Origin: Segetibacter sp. 3557_3
Lineage (GTDB): Bacteria; Bacteroidota; Bacteroidia; Chitinophagales; Chitinophagaceae
Direction of reading: 5' to 3'
Length of the DNA stretch: 64,000 nucleotides
Assembly: GCF_004354985.1 (NCBI RefSeq)
Contig: NZ_SMSK01000001.1
Location: forward strand, 186,001 to 250,000
Shown: positions 62,571 through 64,000 of the stretch, one piece after another
Position numbering within the stretch: position 1 is the stretch's first letter
Layout: each line of letters starts with the position of its first letter
Position numbers and translations under genes: made by a program
The notes under the pieces: generated by a model
The model's input: the letters and a program-made list of their open reading frames with translations, nothing else
Database searches by the model: none
What the model was told of the DNA's origin: nothing

Positions 62571-64000
62571 ATGAATAAAACCCTACCCTTCAATTGCAAT
62601 CCTGCTTCAGATACCCCACATAACACGATCATTTTTTCCGGACCAGGGATATATGGGCCCGGTAAAAAGGCCCGGGGATTGAAGATTATCATTTTACTGT
62701 TGGTGTTTTTTTCGCAGGTAAACTTTTCAGCAAATGCACAAACCGTTACCATACCGGCCCCGCCTTCAGTTACACTCAGCCCCCTATTCTCGTCGAGCGT
62801 GGTAACCTTTGTTGTAGAGAATACCAACAATGTGCCTTTAACGGTAAAGGGAGTATCCAATTACTTATTGCGAAGTGGTCCTGCAACGGTCTTTACACTG
62901 TACTATTCTTCCACGTCACTTTCCGGCCCCTCAACAATCTCCTCACCTGAATGGCTTGAAGTTGCGACATCTGCTCCAATCCAGGCTACTGCAGATGGGA
63001 TTACTTCAATTTTCAGCAGCCTGAATTTGGTCGTTCCTGCAAACAGACAATTCCGCTTTGCGCTAAAGACTAGCCAGATAGGTGTACTGTATACTGCAAT
63101 TGACAGGGGAGAGACGAAGGTCTTCTCCTCAACGGGAATAAATTTGAAGACAGGTGATACAAAGATTGCGGAACAAAACGTTGGTTATTACGGACCAGGT
63201 AACCTTTTGTATTCTCCGGCGAATTTTTGTGGCACCGTTACTTGCGAAGTGGGCCCTTGCACGAGTCCGCCGGTCACGGTGCCCATTGTGGTTAACTCGA
63301 CAGTGCAGTGCGCACGGGATAGCTTTACCCTTAGTGAACCCACTTATGCGTCGGGCCTGGTATATCAATGGCAATATTCGCCCGACAATGTTACCTGGTA
63401 CAGCATTCCGGGCGCTTCCGGTGCAACCTTCAGGACGGTTCAGAATGTATCCACCTGGTACCGGGTGTTTCTCCTTTGCGGCACAACAACCGCTATGTCA
63501 GAAAGTGTCAGGATCACGACCCCGCTACCCATGTCGGGAACTTATACCATCAATAATCAACAACCTACAGCTGGTAGAAATTTCAATACTTTCTCCGACG
63601 CGTTTTCAAACCTGTGCCAGGTCAGTGGCCCCGTTGTATTCAATGTTCAGCCAGGCACACCTTACGTGGAACAGGTTAGGATGAAAGCAGTAGCCGGCAC
63701 ATCTGCCACAAATACGATCACAATAAACGGGAATGGTGCCGAGCTTACGTTTAATTCGCTTAACTCTAATGAAAGGCCGGTATTAAAGTTGGATGGAGCA
63801 GATCGAATAATCATCGATAGTCTGACCATCAACACCGGTTCAGGGTTATATGGATGGGGAATACAACTTGCAAATAACGCTGATACAAATATCATCAGGC
63901 GGTGCCGCATAGTTTCATCCCTAACGGCTGGCTCCGACAATGCTGCAGGTATCGTAATTAGCTCTGATTCGAAAAGCCCAACCTCAACGGGGACTGCTCA
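62571..64000 (+). CDS. Large secreted surface protein with Ig-like and beta-helix regions, cut by window edge
   Basis: The frame is open from ATG 62571 to the end of the window (476 codons). About 40 residues (with FNCNPASDTPHNT) precede a hydrophobic signal segment (LKIIILLLVFFSQVNFSANAQ), which is a long leader. Residues about 60-200 are a Thr/Ser-rich beta domain. Residues about 230-320 (SGLVYQWQYSPDNVTWYSIPGASGATFRT) form an Ig-like unit commonly seen in Bacteroidota surface proteins. From about 330 (NNQQPTAGRNFNTFSDAF ... KLDGADRIIIDSLTINTG) the pattern is a right-handed beta-helix. It is probably a type IX-secreted adhesin, though the C-terminal sorting domain is outside the window. Confidence 0.75.
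   Translation, partial: MNKTLPFNCNPASDTPHNTIIFSGPGIYGPGKKARGLKIIILLLVFFSQVNFSANAQTVTIPAPPSVTLSPLFSSSVVTFVVENTNNVPLTVKGVSNYLLRSGPATVFTLYYSSTSLSGPSTISSPEWLEVATSAPIQATADGITSIFSSLNLVVPANRQFRFALKTSQIGVLYTAIDRGETKVFSSTGINLKTGDTKIAEQNVGYYGPGNLLYSPANFCGTVTCEVGPCTSPPVTVPIVVNSTVQCARDSFTLSEPTYASGLVYQWQYSPDNVTWYSIPGASGATFRTVQNVSTWYRVFLLCGTTTAMSESVRITTPLPMSGTYTINNQQPTAGRNFNTFSDAFSNLCQVSGPVVFNVQPGTPYVEQVRMKAVAGTSATNTITINGNGAELTFNSLNSNERPVLKLDGADRIIIDSLTINTGSGLYGWGIQLANNADTNIIRRCRIVSSLTAGSDNAAGIVISSDSKSPTSTGTA

Overview
The window looks like chromosomal DNA of a free-living Bacteroidota bacterium, probably Chitinophagaceae or a near relative. It has three SusC/SusD pairs, an additional TonB-dependent receptor, many lipobox signal peptides, promoter-like TTTG / TANNTTTG elements typical of the phylum, and no obvious Shine-Dalgarno dependence. 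I see no rRNA, tRNA, CRISPR array, transposase or phage gene.

Layout. (1) 1-10,250 is an alginate utilisation locus. A PL17-type oligoalginate lyase (cut by the left edge), a PL6-type alginate lyase and a FadR-type GntR regulator lie on the minus strand, divergent from a SusC/SusD pair that ends in a strong hairpin terminator. Two TTGGT-N2-ACCAA palindromes sit between the divergent units, one of them on the predicted -33 element of susC. (2) 10,300-20,870 is mixed: a membrane protein, a trypsin-like lipoprotein, a GNAT, a nucleoside deaminase, then a TetR regulator flanked by two identical operators and followed by a 57-residue protein, a Bcr/CflA-type exporter and a stand-alone FabF-like ketosynthase. 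Next come an 8-bp tandem repeat, an ABM-domain protein, an AraC regulator, an aldo/keto reductase and a DeoR regulator. (3) 21,346-28,941 is a SusC/SusD - hexuronate-type MFS - FAD oxidoreductase cluster without a hydrolase, divergent from the DeoR gene. (4) 29,493-45,586 holds a YncE-like/phosphoesterase fusion, an Oar-like receptor, an RbtT/DalT/CsbX-type polyol permease, the wreck of a GH106-like gene, a D-2-hydroxyacid dehydrogenase, two FGGY kinases, a histidine phosphatase, two glycerophosphodiester phosphodiesterases (GDPDs) and a formylglycine-generating-enzyme homologue. (5) 45,933-62,140 is a glycerol / glycerol-3-phosphate system: a DeoR/GlpR regulator divergent from glpD-glpK-glpF-glpT, followed at short spacing by SusC/SusD, a DUF5689-like lipoprotein, a calcineurin-like phosphoesterase, an SGNH hydrolase and a third GDPD. 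(6) From 62,571 a large secreted surface protein runs off the right edge.

How the genes fit. Regions 4-5 combine outer-membrane import (SusCD), several secreted phosphodiesterases, glycerol-3-phosphate and glycerol uptake, and glycerol and polyol/ketose kinases. This suggests an island for scavenging polyol-phosphate diesters. Deacylated phospholipids are the conservative substrate; teichoic-acid-like polymers are a speculative alternative. The DNA also carries unusual repeats: a 24-bp sequence in three exact copies, a hairpin array between GDPD2 and the FGE gene whose stems carry compensatory changes, a 23-unit 8-bp repeat, and a large stem-loop element upstream of tetR.
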